In this document: positions 1-8,085 of the stretch, piece after piece
Layout: each line of letters starts with the position of its first letter
Position numbering within the stretch: position 1 is the first letter of the stretch
Assembly (NCBI RefSeq): GCF_044465595.1
Contig: NZ_JBITLV010000001.1
Span: forward strand, 682,001 to 746,000
Source of the DNA: Spongisporangium articulatum
GTDB taxonomy: Bacteria > Actinomycetota > Actinomycetes > Actinomycetales > Kineosporiaceae
DNA length: 64,000 nucleotides
Reading direction: 5' to 3'
The notes under the pieces: generated by a model
Databases searched by the model: none
Told to the model about the DNA's origin: nothing
Seen by the model: the letters and a program-made list of their open reading frames with translations, nothing else
Translations under genes and position numbers: made by a program

Positions 1-204
1 GGTGAACGGCGTCGGCTTGGTCCCGTTGGTGACCGTGAAGCCGGTCCCGGTCAAGCCGTCCACGGCCTGGGCCGTGGGCAGCGCGGTCGGGCAGTCGATC
101 GGCGCGGAGACCGCGGCCTGTGCGGACGGTGCCAGTGCCGCGAAGCCGAGCGCTCCGGCGGCCATGGTGCCGGCCATGAACGCGCTGGTGGTTCGTCGTC
201 CCAT
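1..204 (-). CDS. SpoIVB/S55-like secreted peptidase, N-terminal fragment
   Basis: The first 68 codons of a gene that runs off the left edge. The start is ATG at 204, preceded by the Shine-Dalgarno GGAGGGGG. The N-terminus begins MGRRTTSAFMAGTMAAG, a twin-basic start plus a short hydrophobic stretch, and ends at an ...APSAQA-type signal-peptidase site. The mature start (DCPTALPTAQAVDGLTGTGF) resembles the beginning of actinobacterial secreted proteins carrying a SpoIVB peptidase S55 domain, where a CP...DGLTGTG segment precedes the protease domain. Catalytic residues lie outside the window, so the family call comes from the N-terminal pattern only. It is divergent from the CopC gene. Confidence 0.55.
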   Translation of the reverse strand, partial: MGRRTTSAFMAGTMAAGALGFAALAPSAQAAVSAPIDCPTALPTAQAVDGLTGTGFTVTNGTKPTPFT

Positions 205-310
205 GACGGTGGTGCCCCCTCCAATTTCGGCAGAGGCTTCCAACCGCCCCCGCGAATAGCGGAAACGTATGGGCAATTCACGGGAAATGGCAGGGCTTCG
301 GGGGAATTCC

Positions 311-322
311 ATACCCTGGTAT
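311..322. promoter_or_regulatory. Palindrome ATACCCTGGTAT upstream of copC-like gene
   Basis: A perfect 12-bp palindrome lies about 60 bp upstream of the CopC start, in a divergent intergenic region. TACC/GGTA half-sites are reminiscent of copper-responsive CsoR operators, but the G-tract is shorter than usual, so the assignment is tentative. Confidence 0.3.
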
Positions 323-367
323 GACCTCGAGTGACGCCTGGGAACGGCGGGGCGACCACCGGCCGGG

Positions 368-373
368 TACCGT
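368..373 (+). promoter_or_regulatory. Candidate -10 (TACCGT) for leaderless copC-like gene
   Basis: TACCGT ends 7 nt before the ATG at 381, with no Shine-Dalgarno between. This fits leaderless transcription starting at or next to the A of the start codon. Confidence 0.45.
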
Positions 374-380
374 CGTCGCC

Positions 381-1004
381 ATGCGCGCCGCCCGAAGGAG
401 CCGTCCGGCCACCGCCGTCGTCGTGCTGGCCGGGGCCCTGCTCGCGGGGCCGCTGGCCGTCGGCGCCCAGGCGCACACCGAGCTGATCGGCAGCTCCCCG
501 GCGAAGAACGCGACACCGGAGCAGGCCCCGGCGACCGTCGTCCTGCAGTTCTCCGAACCCGTCTCCGACCTGGGCCTGGCCGTGCGGGTCAGCGGCCCCG
601 CGGGTCGGGTCGAGGCGGGCCGGGCGAAGCTCGCGGGCGCGGCCGTCGCCCAGGAGCTGCAGGCCGAGCGGCCCGCGGGCCGCTACACGGTCACCTACCG
701 GGTCACCTCGAACGACGGTCACCCCATCGAGGGCACGTTCAGCTTCACTGCTCGCTCGGCCACCGAGGGTTCTCCGACGACGTCCGCCTCACCGTCGGCG
801 TCGGGGTCGCCGACGGCGACCCCCGCGGTCGCCCGTCCGGTGGCCACCGACGGCACGGACGCGGGCGGCGACGGGGTGTCCAGCACGTGGTTCGTCGTGG
901 GTGCGACGATCGTGGGCGCCGGGCTCCTGGCCGCCGTGGCGGCTATCGCACTCCCGCGCCGGAGGCCTTCGGGAGAAGACCGACCAGGGCCTCCCAGCGA
1001 CTGA
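381..1004 (+). CDS. CopC-domain copper-binding secreted protein
   Basis: A 207-residue exported, membrane-anchored protein. A signal peptide ends at GAQA-H, so the mature protein starts with His, the N-terminal Cu(II) ligand typical of CopC. The CopC beta-barrel follows (TELIGSSPAKNATPEQAP, then LQFSEPV and the TSNDGHPIEGTF block). After it come a Ser/Thr/Pro-rich linker with TSASPSASGSP and a C-terminal membrane helix followed by Arg-rich residues. No CopD is fused or adjacent. ATG 381 is chosen over the upstream ATG at 321 because the signal peptide begins there and a -10-like hexamer sits 7 nt before it. Likely periplasm-side copper binding at the outer face of the membrane. The 3' end overlaps the convergent inhibitor gene by 62 nt. 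Confidence 0.85.
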   Translation: MRAARRSRPATAVVVLAGALLAGPLAVGAQAHTELIGSSPAKNATPEQAPATVVLQFSEPVSDLGLAVRVSGPAGRVEAGRAKLAGAAVAQELQAERPAGRYTVTYRVTSNDGHPIEGTFSFTARSATEGSPTTSASPSASGSPTATPAVARPVATDGTDAGGDGVSSTWFVVGATIVGAGLLAAVAAIALPRRRPSGEDRPGPPSD

Positions 1005-1434
1005 TCTCGCACCCGTTGCGGCGGTTCAGTTCCGCCTTCACCGCCCGGCCCCGCCAGGTGCCCGTGATGGTGGCCTCGTCGTCGCCGCCGTAGAGCTCGG
1101 TGCACATCCTGTCCTTCCCCACGGGAGGCAGCGCCGTGGCCGCCGACCTCGCCAGCGCGGCGCAGGCCGCGGCGGGGTCGGGGTGGTCACCGCCGGACAT
1201 GCCGTCGTCCATGCAGGTCAGATGCCAGGTCTTCGCCTTCTGACCCGACCCTGTGACGATGATCGTCAGGTCCGCGGACGCCGTCATCGCCCCGGCACTC
1301 GCGCCCGGGCTCGCCGTCACGTCCACGTCGCTGCCCGTGCCGCCGCAGGCGGTCAGGGCGAGCGCCAGCCCCGCCGCCAGCCCCGCCCGCAGGCCGAGCA
1401 TGCGCACGGGACGTGCTGGGCGTCGTCCGGTCAT
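943..1434 (-). CDS. Subtilisin inhibitor (SSI family, I16) lipoprotein
   Basis: A 163-residue protein with a lipoprotein signal ending in the lipobox LTAC. It then carries the SSI layout: an ADLTIIVTGSG strand, a first Cys in LTCMDDG, the HPDPAAACAAL motif, MCTELYGGDD, then GTWRGRAV and NGCEISRW. The four Cys of the two SSI disulfides are present. SSI proteins block subtilisin-like serine proteases. The family is usually freely secreted, so the lipobox suggests a cell-tethered form. Start ATG 1434 has GGGAGGG 6 nt upstream. The last ~20 codons (PKASGAGVR tail) run antisense into the CopC gene, an unusually long convergent overlap. Confidence 0.8.
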   Translation of the reverse strand: MTGRRPARPVRMLGLRAGLAAGLALALTACGGTGSDVDVTASPGASAGAMTASADLTIIVTGSGQKAKTWHLTCMDDGMSGGDHPDPAAACAALARSAATALPPVGKDRMCTELYGGDDEATITGTWRGRAVKAELNRRNGCEISRWEALVGLLPKASGAGVR

Positions 1435-1672
1435 GTGTGTCCCTCCCGTCGTCGAGCCTGCCACGGGTGGGACGCCGCCGGGCCCCGTCCGGTTCCCCTC
1501 GCATCCGTTTCGCGTTGACCCGTCCGGATGAATCCCTCTGCGCTGCGTACTGCGGTGCCGACACCGCGTGATGCAGATGTTGCTGGATCACGGATGTGTC
1601 CACTGACCTGACAAGATGGCCGGGTCAGGACCGGCGTCGAGGGGCGTCCAGAGAGAGCCTCAGGGAGGTGCG

Positions 1673-4003
1673 GTGGACCCGACAGCCGGGGCGGCCGCAT
1701 CCACCGGCATGATGCGGCTGATCGGTGCCGCCCCCGGCGACATCACGCTCAAAGAGGTCGACCTCGGCGCGGTCGGCACCGGCGAGGCGGGGCCCGGTGC
1801 CGAGCTGGTCGCCCACCTCGGTGACGCGCTCGAGACGCTCGCCGCGCCGCAGCCGGCCCGCGGGCACGCGCTGGAGCCGACGTCCGACGCCGTGCGCGAC
1901 GACCTGCTGACCCTGTTCGAGGCCCAGGCCACCAGCCGCTGGCTCGACGTGCTCGCCCGCCGGCTGGCCGCGGCCCGGTTGCTGCCCGCGCTGCCCTCGG
2001 GCGCCGGGCACGAGGGGAACGCCGTCGTCGCGATGGCCTCGCGCGCCGACGACCCCGCCCTGCTGCACGCCCGGTCGGGCGCCTTCTACCTGGCCCGTTC
2101 GGCCCAGACCGGAAGCATGGACGGCGTCTTCGAGCTGGCCGAGGCGTTGGCCGGGTCCGCCGACCAGCCGCTGGCCGGAGGGCGCTACCCGGCCTTCGGG
2201 CACCCGGACCTGGCGATCCTGCCGCAGACGTCGACGACGGCCGCGCACCTGCCGCGCGGGCTCGGCATCGCGTGGGCGCTGGGCCGCCAGTCCCGCTCGC
2301 GGGAGCGGGCCAGCGAGCCGCTGCGCTGGCCGGACGACGCCATCTCGATCGTTTCGTTCGGTGACGGTGGCGCGCAGCACTCCAACGCGCTCGGCGCGAT
2401 CAACTCGGCCTGCTGGGCGGCCCGGCAGGGCGTGGCCATCCCGCTGCTGCTGGTCTGCGAGGACAACGGGTTCGGCGGGTCGTTACCCACCCCGCCGGGC
2501 TGGATCCGCGAGCTGTTCGACGCCCGCGAGGGTCTGCGGTACCTGCACGCCCGCTCGGACGGCGACCCGCTCGAGCTGCTCGAGACCGCGCGCCGGGCGG
2601 TCGCTCTCACCCGCACGCACCGGCGTCCCGTCCTGCTGCACCTGAGCTGCGTGCGGATCGGCGGCCAGGACAGCACCGACACCGAGATGGCGTACCGGCG
2701 CCCGGAGCGGATCGCCTCCGACCTGCGTCGTGACCCGCTGGTGGCCACCATGCGGGCCCTGGTGCACACCGGCACCTTGAGCGTCGACGACGTCGCCGAG
2801 GGGTTCCTGCAGGCGCGCGACCGGGTGGAGCTGACCTTCCACGAGGCCGTGCGCCGGCCGACGCTGGAGACCGGCTCGCAGGTGATGGTGCCGCTGGCCC
2901 CGCACCGACCGGCGGCCGTGGCGATGGTCGCGGCCCGTGTGCCGGCCCCGGCCGCCCGGTCCCGGGTCTTCCCGGACGGGCTGCCCGAGACCGAGGGGCC
3001 GCTGACGTTGGCCCAGGCCCTCAACCGGTCGCTGCTCGACGCCGCCGCGGCGTTGCCCGGGATCGTCATGCTCGGCACCGACATCGGCCGCCGCGGCGGC
3101 CGGTACGGGGTGACGGCCGGGATGCACGCGGTGCTCGGCCCGGCCCGGGTGACGGACACGGTGCCCGACGAGAACTCCATCCTGGGGCTGGCTCTCGGGG
3201 CCGCGGTGAGCGGGCTGCTGCCGATCGTGGAGGTGTCGTCGCTGGCCCACCTGCACGCCGCGCAGGAGCAGGTGCGGGCCGAGGCGATGGGCCTGTCCTT
3301 CCACTCCAGCGGAGCGTTCCGCAACCCGATGGTGCTGCGCGTGCCCGGCCTGTCGCACGAGTTCGGTGGCGAGGTCGGGCTCGGGATCCTGCGCGACGTG
3401 CCGGGTCTGGTGGTCGCCTGCCCGGCGCACCCCTCGGAGGTACCCGGTCTGGTGCGCACGGTCGTCGCGGCCGCCGATGCCGACGGCATGGTCTCGGTGC
3501 TGCTGGAACCCGTTGCGCTGTACCACGAACGCGACATGCTGCGGCAGGGTGACGGCGCGTGGACGGCGCCCTACCCCGAGCCGGACCGCTGGGGCTCGCA
3601 GCACGCGCCGATCGGCCGGGCCGCGACGTGGGGCGACGGGACCGACCTGACGTTGTGCTCGTTCGGCACCGGGCTGCAGTTGGTCATGCGGGTCGCCGCG
3701 CAGCTGGAGCAGGCCGGGGTGAGCTGCCGGGTGGTCGACCTGCGCTGGCTGTCGCCGCTGCCCGTGGACGACGTCGTGCGCGAGGCCGACGCCACGGGTC
3801 GCCTGTTGATCGTCGACGAGACCCGCCGCACGGGTGGGGTTTCCGAGGCGCTGGTGACCGGTGTGCTGGAGGCCGGGTTCGACGGCCGGCTGGCCCGGGT
3901 CACGGCCCGCGACACCATCCTGCCGTACGGGCGGGCCGCGTCGCTGGTGACCGTCTCGCCCGACGAGGTGCTGGCCACCGCCCAGGCCCTGGTGTCGGGC
4001 TGA
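1673..4003 (+). CDS. 2-oxoacid dehydrogenase E1, fused alpha and beta subunits (TPP-dependent)
   Basis: A 776-residue fusion. The N-terminal half is E1-alpha-like, with an alpha-type GHEGN motif and the thiamine-diphosphate motif GDGG...EDNGFG (about 25 residues between GDG and N). The C-terminal half is E1-beta/transketolase-like, with a pyrimidine-binding segment around MLGTDIGRRGG and a transketolase-C domain around LCSFGTGLQLVMRV. It should decarboxylate a branched-chain or related 2-oxoacid. No E2 acyltransferase or E3 is adjacent, so the partner and substrate are unknown. GTG 1673 is preferred because GGGAGG lies 4 nt upstream. An upstream ATG at 1616 in the same frame has no such signal. 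The next gene starts 4 nt after the stop. Confidence 0.85.
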   Translation: MDPTAGAAASTGMMRLIGAAPGDITLKEVDLGAVGTGEAGPGAELVAHLGDALETLAAPQPARGHALEPTSDAVRDDLLTLFEAQATSRWLDVLARRLAAARLLPALPSGAGHEGNAVVAMASRADDPALLHARSGAFYLARSAQTGSMDGVFELAEALAGSADQPLAGGRYPAFGHPDLAILPQTSTTAAHLPRGLGIAWALGRQSRSRERASEPLRWPDDAISIVSFGDGGAQHSNALGAINSACWAARQGVAIPLLLVCEDNGFGGSLPTPPGWIRELFDAREGLRYLHARSDGDPLELLETARRAVALTRTHRRPVLLHLSCVRIGGQDSTDTEMAYRRPERIASDLRRDPLVATMRALVHTGTLSVDDVAEGFLQARDRVELTFHEAVRRPTLETGSQVMVPLAPHRPAAVAMVAARVPAPAARSRVFPDGLPETEGPLTLAQALNRSLLDAAAALPGIVMLGTDIGRRGGRYGVTAGMHAVLGPARVTDTVPDENSILGLALGAAVSGLLPIVEVSSLAHLHAAQEQVRAEAMGLSFHSSGAFRNPMVLRVPGLSHEFGGEVGLGILRDVPGLVVACPAHPSEVPGLVRTVVAAADADGMVSVLLEPVALYHERDMLRQGDGAWTAPYPEPDRWGSQHAPIGRAATWGDGTDLTLCSFGTGLQLVMRVAAQLEQAGVSCRVVDLRWLSPLPVDDVVREADATGRLLIVDETRRTGGVSEALVTGVLEAGFDGRLARVTARDTILPYGRAASLVTVSPDEVLATAQALVSG

Positions 4004-4007
4004 GCCT

Positions 4008-4355
4008 GTGACCGTCCTCGTCGTGGACGTCGCCAACGTGATGGGTTCGGTGCCCGACGGCTGGTGGCGGGACCGGCGGGGGGCGGCCGAGCGGTTGATC
4101 GCCCGGCTGCCGTCGCTGCCCTACGCGGTGGTGGCGGTCGTGGAGGGCCAGGCCCGGTCGGCGGCCGGCGTCGAGGGGGTGACGGTCCGGGCGGCCGCGG
4201 GTTCCGGTGACGACGAGATCGTCCGGGTCGCCGAGGAGTGGGCGCCCGGCGCGGACGTGGTCGTGGTCACCGCCGACCGCGGCCTGCGCGCCCGGTTGCC
4301 CTCCGGCGTCGTGGCCGAGGGCCCGCGCTGGCTCCTCGACCAGCTCACACCGTGA
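4008..4355 (+). CDS. Small NYN/PIN-like domain protein
   Basis: A 115-residue protein beginning TVLVVDVANVMGSVPDGWW, with a conserved Asp near the start of the first beta strand, then GSGDDEIVR and VVVVTADRGLRARL. This Rossmann-like layout with spaced acidic residues is that of NYN/PIN-fold proteins (putative metal-dependent RNases). Actinobacterial relatives are sometimes labelled NTP pyrophosphohydrolase, which the motifs do not support. The GTG start is 4 nt after the E1 stop, without a clear Shine-Dalgarno, so it is probably read by coupling. The tail overlaps the convergent UbiA gene by 11 nt. Confidence 0.65.
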   Translation: MTVLVVDVANVMGSVPDGWWRDRRGAAERLIARLPSLPYAVVAVVEGQARSAAGVEGVTVRAAAGSGDDEIVRVAEEWAPGADVVVVTADRGLRARLPSGVVAEGPRWLLDQLTP

Positions 4356-5178
4356 GCAGGAACCCCAGGACGACGAGCGCCACCGAGGCCAGCGTCAGGC
4401 GCCACGCGCTCGCCTCCCGGGTGGCCACGATCAGGGGCACCGTAGCGGCCAGCGCGACACCGGCCGTCAACAATGCGCTCCCGGCCCACACCCGGGTCGA
4501 GAACTCCCCGGAGTGCACCACCTGCGCCAGCAGCACCGCCCCGGCCGCCCCCAGCAGTCCGGCCATGCTCAGCACCGACGCTCGCGGGCCCAACCGTTGC
4601 GGCAGTCCGCGGACGCCGGTCGCCCGGTCGGCCTCCGTGTCGCCGATCGTGTTGCCGAAGTGCGCGGCCGCCCCGAGCAGGACCGCACCCAGCACCAGCA
4701 GCCCCGGCGGCCAGGCGTCGTCGACGACCCGGTAGGTGACGACCGGCAGCAGTCCGAAGGCCAGCGCGAACGGGACGGGGCTCGCCGCAACGAATTTCAG
4801 GCTCAGGTTGTAGGCCAACGCGACGCCCACAGCGACCAGGTGCAACGCTCCGGCGAGCAGCCCCAGCCTCAGCGAGAGCGGCACGCAGAGCACGAGGGCC
4901 GCCGCGCCCGCCGTCCAGACGGCCCGCACGCCGACCTCGCCCCGAGCGATCGGCTTGTCCGGACGGCCCGCCGAGGTGTCACGCCCGGCGTCCAGGGCGT
5001 CGTTGCTCCACCCGACGGCGAGCTGCCCGGTCAGGGCGGCGGCGGCCACGCCGACCGACAGGGGTAGGTCCGCACCCAGGGCGACGGCGCACGCGGTCGC
5101 GAACGCCGTCACCGCCAGGCACGGCAGGGGGTGGCAGCTGAGCGCCAGCCCGCGGGCCGCCCGCAGGCCGGCGCCCAG
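4345..5178 (-). CDS. UbiA-family prenyltransferase
   Basis: An integral membrane aromatic prenyltransferase of 277 residues if read from CTG 5178, with about eight membrane helices. It has the first Asp-rich motif (NDALDAGRDTSAGRPDKP) and the second (GDTEADRATGVRGLP) that bind the Mg-diphosphate. The only standard start, GTG 5112, would cut off an in-frame segment (LRAARGLALSCHPLP) that matches the usual beginning of actinobacterial UbiA proteins. In that longer frame a GGAGG (5185-5189) sits exactly 6 nt before CTG 5178, so I take CTG as the start. It follows the symporter gene with 1 nt between. The aromatic acceptor is unknown. The type III polyketide synthase is 44 kb away and need not be linked. 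Confidence 0.8.
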   Translation of the reverse strand: MGAGLRAARGLALSCHPLPCLAVTAFATACAVALGADLPLSVGVAAAALTGQLAVGWSNDALDAGRDTSAGRPDKPIARGEVGVRAVWTAGAAALVLCVPLSLRLGLLAGALHLVAVGVALAYNLSLKFVAASPVPFALAFGLLPVVTYRVVDDAWPPGLLVLGAVLLGAAAHFGNTIGDTEADRATGVRGLPQRLGPRASVLSMAGLLGAAGAVLLAQVVHSGEFSTRVWAGSALLTAGVALAATVPLIVATREASAWRLTLASVALVVLGFLLTV

Positions 5179-5179
5179 T

Positions 5180-6841
5180 TCAGGCCTCCGGTCCGGCGAT
5201 CCCCGCGCCGGCGGTGGTGGCGGCCGGGGGCGCCGAGTCCGGGGAGCGGTCGGCCACGTAGTCGCCTGCCTGCGTGACGTCGTCCAGCTCGGGCGCGTTC
5301 AGGGCCCGGAACAGGGCGGTGAGCAGCACCGCCACGACGATGTTGACCAGCACGGCGACGAAGCCTACGTAGATCTGCTTGTCGGAGTCGATGCCCAGCT
5401 CCGACAACTTGTAGGCCGAGCCGCCGAAATGCAGCTTCCCGTTGTTGGGGTTGGGAATCTGGTAGAGCATCACGAGCCCGACGGCCAGCCCCGCGACGAG
5501 CCCGCCCACGAGAGCCCAGGCGTGCAGCCACCGGGTGTAGAGGCCGAGGGCGACCGTGGGCAGCGTCTGCAGGATGAGGACGCCGCCGATCAGTTGTAGG
5601 TCGATGGCGAACTGCGGGTTGATGAAGATGATCACGCCCAGGGCGCCGACCTTCACCACCAGCGAGGCGAGCTTGCTGACCTGAGCCTCCTGCGCAGGTG
5701 TCGCGTCCCGGTTGAGGTACTCCTTGTAGATGTTGCGGGAGAACAGGTTCGCCGCCGCGATCGACATGATGGCCGCGGGCACCAGCGCGCCGATGGCCAC
5801 GGCCGCGAACGCGACGCCCGCGAACCAGTCGGGGAACAGCTTGTCGAACAGCACCGGCACGATCGTGTTGGGGTCGGCCTTGCCGTCGGTCACGATCGGC
5901 TTGACCCCGAACTCCTGGCTCGCGGCCAGCGCCATGTAGCCGAGCAGGGCGATCAGGCCGAGCAGGAACGAGTAGGCCGGCAGTGCGGACATGTTGCGCT
6001 TGATCGTGTTCCGGTTCTTCGCCGCCAGGACGCTGGTGAGCGAGTGCGGGTAGAGGAACAACGCGAGGGCGGAACCGAGCGCCAGGGTGATGTACTGCAG
6101 CTGGTTGTTCGCGTTCAGCAGCAGGCTTCCCTTGGGGGCACCCGTGTTCGGATTCGTTGCGGAGAGCGCCTTCTCGGCGGACCCGAAGACGACGTCCCAG
6201 CCGCCGAGCTTGTACGGGATGACGATCACCGCGACGATGATCACGATGTAGATCAGGGTGTCCTTGACGAACGCGATCAGCGCCGGGGCTCGCAGCCCGG
6301 AGCTGTAGGTGTAGAGCGCGAGGACGAGGAACGCCACGACGATCGGCAGGTGTCCGGTCACGCCCATCGCCTTCAGGACGGCCTCGATGCCGACCAGCTG
6401 GAGGGCGATGTACGGCATGGTCGCGACGATGCCGGTCAGGGCGATCAGCAGGGCCAGGGTCGGGGAGCCGAACCGCCCGCGGACGAAGTCGGCCGGCGTG
6501 ACGAAGCCGTGCACGTAGCTGACCGACCAGAGCCTGGTGAGGACGAGGAAGCCCATCGGGTAGATCAGGATCGTGTACGGGACGGCGTAGAACCCGATGG
6601 CGCCGCTCGCGAACACGAGCGCCGGCACGGCCACGAACGTGTAGGCCGTGTAGAGGTCGCCGCCGAGCAGGAACCAGGTGATCCAGGTGCCGAAATTGCG
6701 CCCGCCGAGCCCCCATTCGTCGAGGTGGGCGAGGCTCTCGGCGCGTCGCCACCGGGCCGCCGCGAAGCCCATCCCCGAGACCAGCAGGAACAGGACGATG
6801 ACGATGGTCAGCTCGACCGCGTGGTCACCCATGTCAGTCAC
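5180..6841 (-). CDS. mctP: MctP-type sodium:monocarboxylate symporter (SSS family)
   Basis: A 553-residue transporter with about 13 membrane helices. The N-terminal segment WGLGGRNFGTWITWFLLGG and the following DLYTAYTFVAVPA are characteristic of actinobacterial MctP monocarboxylate uptake permeases in the sodium:solute symporter family. Expected substrates are lactate, pyruvate, acetate or similar acids. It is translationally coupled to the upstream DUF3311 gene, the usual MctP partner. GTG 6841 lies before the DUF3311 stop (8-nt overlap). ATG 6832 is an alternative start. The C-terminal tail is acidic and Ala-rich and not conserved. Confidence 0.85.
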   Translation of the reverse strand: MTDMGDHAVELTIVIVLFLLVSGMGFAAARWRRAESLAHLDEWGLGGRNFGTWITWFLLGGDLYTAYTFVAVPALVFASGAIGFYAVPYTILIYPMGFLVLTRLWSVSYVHGFVTPADFVRGRFGSPTLALLIALTGIVATMPYIALQLVGIEAVLKAMGVTGHLPIVVAFLVLALYTYSSGLRAPALIAFVKDTLIYIVIIVAVIVIPYKLGGWDVVFGSAEKALSATNPNTGAPKGSLLLNANNQLQYITLALGSALALFLYPHSLTSVLAAKNRNTIKRNMSALPAYSFLLGLIALLGYMALAASQEFGVKPIVTDGKADPNTIVPVLFDKLFPDWFAGVAFAAVAIGALVPAAIMSIAAANLFSRNIYKEYLNRDATPAQEAQVSKLASLVVKVGALGVIIFINPQFAIDLQLIGGVLILQTLPTVALGLYTRWLHAWALVGGLVAGLAVGLVMLYQIPNPNNGKLHFGGSAYKLSELGIDSDKQIYVGFVAVLVNIVVAVLLTALFRALNAPELDDVTQAGDYVADRSPDSAPPAATTAGAGIAGPEA

Positions 6842-7070
6842 CCCGCTTCGTCATCCGGTAGACGGTGACGGTGGTGGCGACGCCGACGAGGACGAAGGCC
6901 AGCTGGAGCCAGTAGAAGGCCGGAAAGCCCAGGAAGATCGGCTCTTTCCGGTTGAACAGGGGGGTGAGCAGGGGGAGCACGATCGGAATGGCCAGAAGAT
7001 AGTTCCAGGGGCTGTGCTCGCTGTGGTCGGGTCGAACATCGCGAGCACGCGTTTCGTCGTTCAGGGACAT
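6834..7070 (-). CDS. DUF3311 small membrane protein, MctP partner
   Basis: A 78-residue protein with two membrane helices separated by the short loop FNRKEPIFLGFPAFYWLQL, the DUF3311 signature. It is regularly encoded just upstream of MctP-type symporters, as here (8-nt overlap), and is presumed to be an accessory subunit or stability factor. That role is inference from context. ATG 7070 is preferred to GTG 7079 because AGAGG lies 8 nt before the ATG. Confidence 0.8.
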   Translation of the reverse strand: MSLNDETRARDVRPDHSEHSPWNYLLAIPIVLPLLTPLFNRKEPIFLGFPAFYWLQLAFVLVGVATTVTVYRMTKRGD

Positions 7071-7178
7071 CGGTGTCACCTCTCGCCCGTGGGACGGTCA
7101 GCGGCAGGGTAGGTCGGCTCTCGCCCCTTCGCCTGTTGGGAGCTTTGCTCTGAACGCCAATTGGCACCGCTCAGAGAA

Positions 7179-7220
7179 CGGGTGGATCTGCGCAGGCCCT
7201 GACCTGCACGAATCCACCCG
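7179..7220 (-). terminator. Stem-loop downstream of PKD-protein gene
   Basis: Perfect 9-bp arms CGGGTGGAT/ATCCACCCG enclose a second small hairpin (TGCGCAGG/CCTGCA). It lies 5 nt beyond the stop of the minus-strand gene and is the probable transcript end of the two-gene cargo. Confidence 0.6.
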
Positions 7221-7224
7221 ATCT

Positions 7225-8085
7225 CTACTGGCTGGTCAGCTGGCTCCGGGCCTGGAGGACCGTCAGGTCGCGCTGCGGGCTGTTCACGGTGGCCGTCCCG
7301 TCGACCGGTTGCCACGGACCGCCGGCCACCGAGTACTCACCCGTGAACGTGGTCGCCAGGCCCACCGCGTACTTCCCCGGCTGCTGGTAGGTGTGCCCCA
7401 GCGACAGGTCCGGGTAGGCGCCACCGGTGTTTGTCGTGGTCAGCCGCTCGCCGTCCCCGTACGTCCAGGTGTACGTCGACGGAGTCGCGCGAACCTGCAC
7501 CGCCTGCCCGAGGACGGTCGTGTTCAGGATCTGGACCTTGCGCACCGTGTACAGGTTCGTCGCGATGTTCACCAGCGTCGGGCCGGCGGTGTCCGGGTCG
7601 GGCTGGATGAGAAGCTTCGCGGCCGGAATGGGGAGCTCTCGGAACTGTTTCTGCGTGAGTACAGGGATCCGATTGCCGCCCCGAAGACAAGCAACCTCAC
7701 CGCTGGGAAACCAATCGCCCTTAGCCTCACCAGATGTTGCGGCCCTCATCACCCAGGCAGCTTGCTCACCGTCGCAGATCATCGATGCTGCTTTGCAGGC
7801 ATCTCCCTGTGGGTACTCGACCCCGAAAGGGAGGTTGTTCCTGTTCCCTTCGCGGGAGCAAATGATCTGGTACTTGATCTGCCATCTTGTCTTCTTGGTG
7901 CGACCGGTCGATGAATGCGAGCTTGTTTCCCGTGTCTCGCCTACCAGTGAGGCGACGTCTTCGTTGAAGGCACCGTCGATGGCCCCGGGTTGATGTGGTT
8001 CTGTGGCCGCCCGAGCAGGGCCTACGAACCCGAAGACCAGGAGCGAGGCGGCAGCCAGCGAGCAGACCCTTCTCAGGCATCCCAT
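7225..8085 (-). CDS. Secreted PKD-like domain protein, unknown function
   Basis: A 286-residue exported protein. A signal peptide (LRRVCSLAAASLLVFGF, cut near ARAA) is followed by a region with several Cys (IICSREG, GDACKAASMICDG, VACLRGG), then a C-terminal PKD-like beta-sandwich recognisable from YTWTYGDGERL, LSLGHTYQQPGKY and AVGLATTFTGEY. Proteins of this layout are common, unnamed secreted proteins in actinomycetes, often next to a DUF6318-type lipoprotein, as here. ATG 8085 is chosen because the signal peptide starts there. It overlaps the upstream lipoprotein gene by 13 nt. GC is lower than in neighbouring genes. Confidence 0.6.
   Translation of the reverse strand: MGCLRRVCSLAAASLLVFGFVGPARAATEPHQPGAIDGAFNEDVASLVGETRETSSHSSTGRTKKTRWQIKYQIICSREGNRNNLPFGVEYPQGDACKAASMICDGEQAAWVMRAATSGEAKGDWFPSGEVACLRGGNRIPVLTQKQFRELPIPAAKLLIQPDPDTAGPTLVNIATNLYTVRKVQILNTTVLGQAVQVRATPSTYTWTYGDGERLTTTNTGGAYPDLSLGHTYQQPGKYAVGLATTFTGEYSVAGGPWQPVDGTATVNSPQRDLTVLQARSQLTSQ

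Noticed and set aside
5109..6752. Arg-rich minus-strand frame overlapping the symporter
   Set aside because: Frame-shifted shadow of mctP; no hydrophobic helices or motifs.
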